This document shows, piece after piece, positions 5,551 to 5,798 of a stretch of 5,798 nucleotides of DNA; position 1 is the stretch's first letter; each line of letters opens with the position of its first letter. Position numbers and translations under genes: made by a program. The DNA is from Pseudomonadota bacterium (GTDB taxonomy: Bacteria > Chloroflexota > Ktedonobacteria > Ktedonobacterales > JACDGC01): NCBI GenBank assembly GCA_021323815.1, contig JAJPKG010000054.1, forward strand, positions 1-5,798. Direction: 5' to 3'. Below the pieces are notes generated by a model that was given only the letters and a program-made list of their open reading frames with translations, was not told where the DNA came from and searched no databases.

Positions 5551-5798
5551 CTAGTTGTGCGTGTAGATGGTCACGCCCCACACCACATGACCGCCGAACT
5601 CATGGGGATGTGACTCGAATTGCACCAGCCGGCTGTCGCTGGCTTTTGACCAGACGTTTTCGCCGTTGCAGATGCAATCGCCCGGCGGCGGCTCATAACT
5701 CCATCCCAGCTCGCTCATGTGATTGCTGGTGAAGGTGTTGATGCCGTCAATGGTGCCGCCGGTGCACAGCGAGAGGTAATAGCCGGTCCAGTTGCCAC
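5551..5798 (-). CDS. C-terminal fragment of an unidentified, probably exported protein
   Basis: An open frame enters at the right edge on the minus strand and ends at TAG (5553-5551), giving 81 residues of the C-terminus; the start lies outside the window. I do not recognise the family. The fragment begins GNWTGYYLSLCTGGTIDG, contains EPPPGDCICNGENVWS and ends FGGHVVWGVTIYTHN. It is rich in Gly and aromatics (four Trp), has three cysteines (residues 11, 41, 43), few lysines and no hydrophobic helix. That composition suggests a folded extracytoplasmic beta-type domain with a disulfide; this is inference. The frame is judged coding because codon usage is GC-rich at third positions like the neighbours, the frame is open for 245 nt to the edge, and the peptide is ordered rather than Arg/Ala-rich like the shadow frames. 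It converges on the methyltransferase gene. Confidence 0.6.
   Translation of the reverse strand, partial: GNWTGYYLSLCTGGTIDGINTFTSNHMSELGWSYEPPPGDCICNGENVWSKASDSRLVQFESHPHEFGGHVVWGVTIYTHN

Noticed and set aside
4958..5581. Minus-strand frame of 207 residues covering the end of the methyltransferase and the intergenic region
   Set aside because: Most of it is antisense to the recognition domain and the composition is that of a shadow frame; the rest crosses the hairpin region and overlaps the better-supported 5551-5798 gene in another frame.
1..5798. CRISPR array, tRNA, rRNA, transposase or attachment site
   Set aside because: No regularly spaced repeats, cloverleaf-like sequence, rRNA-like stretch or transposase motif found on either strand.

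Overview
The window is a GC-rich bacterial chromosomal segment with dense, ordinary-looking gene packing: three complete-looking cytoplasmic genes, one long methyltransferase gene, and a partial gene at each edge. Nothing in it identifies the host firmly. High GC, Shine-Dalgarno-type ribosome sites (AGAGGG, GGAG) and the gene families would fit a free-living bacterium such as a member of Chloroflexota, but that is a weak inference. I see no tRNA, rRNA, CRISPR array, insertion sequence or phage gene.

Layout from left to right: (1) the 3' part of a membrane sensor histidine kinase on the plus strand (open at the left edge), closed by a hairpin plus T-run terminator. (2) A convergent two-gene minus-strand operon read from about 2481 down to 1239: a small YccU-type CoA-binding protein, then an RluB/RsuA-family pseudouridine synthase whose start overlaps the first gene by 11 nt. 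The junction holds three DnaA-box-like 9-mers in one orientation, which also encode a VDN-repeat N-terminus. (3) A 95-bp divergent promoter region. (4) On the plus strand, an APH(6)-like small-molecule phosphotransferase. (5) A 221-bp intergenic region rich in dyad symmetry. (6) A 563-residue (or 596 from the longest start) N6-adenine-type DNA methyltransferase with a C-terminal target-recognition domain, no visible nuclease, and an unusual catalytic motif NPPL instead of NPP-aromatic. (7) A 140-bp convergent intergenic region with several hairpins and a short direct repeat. (8) The C-terminal 81 residues of an unidentified, probably exported, cysteine-containing protein on the minus strand, running off the right edge.

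The genes do not form one pathway. The CoA-binding protein and pseudouridine synthase are probably co-transcribed. The methyltransferase is a single-gene unit here, so it is either an orphan methyltransferase or part of a system whose other genes lie outside the window. The items most worth a second look are the DnaA-box cluster at the operon junction, the altered motif IV of the methyltransferase, and the phased TGAC/GTCA half-sites in front of it.
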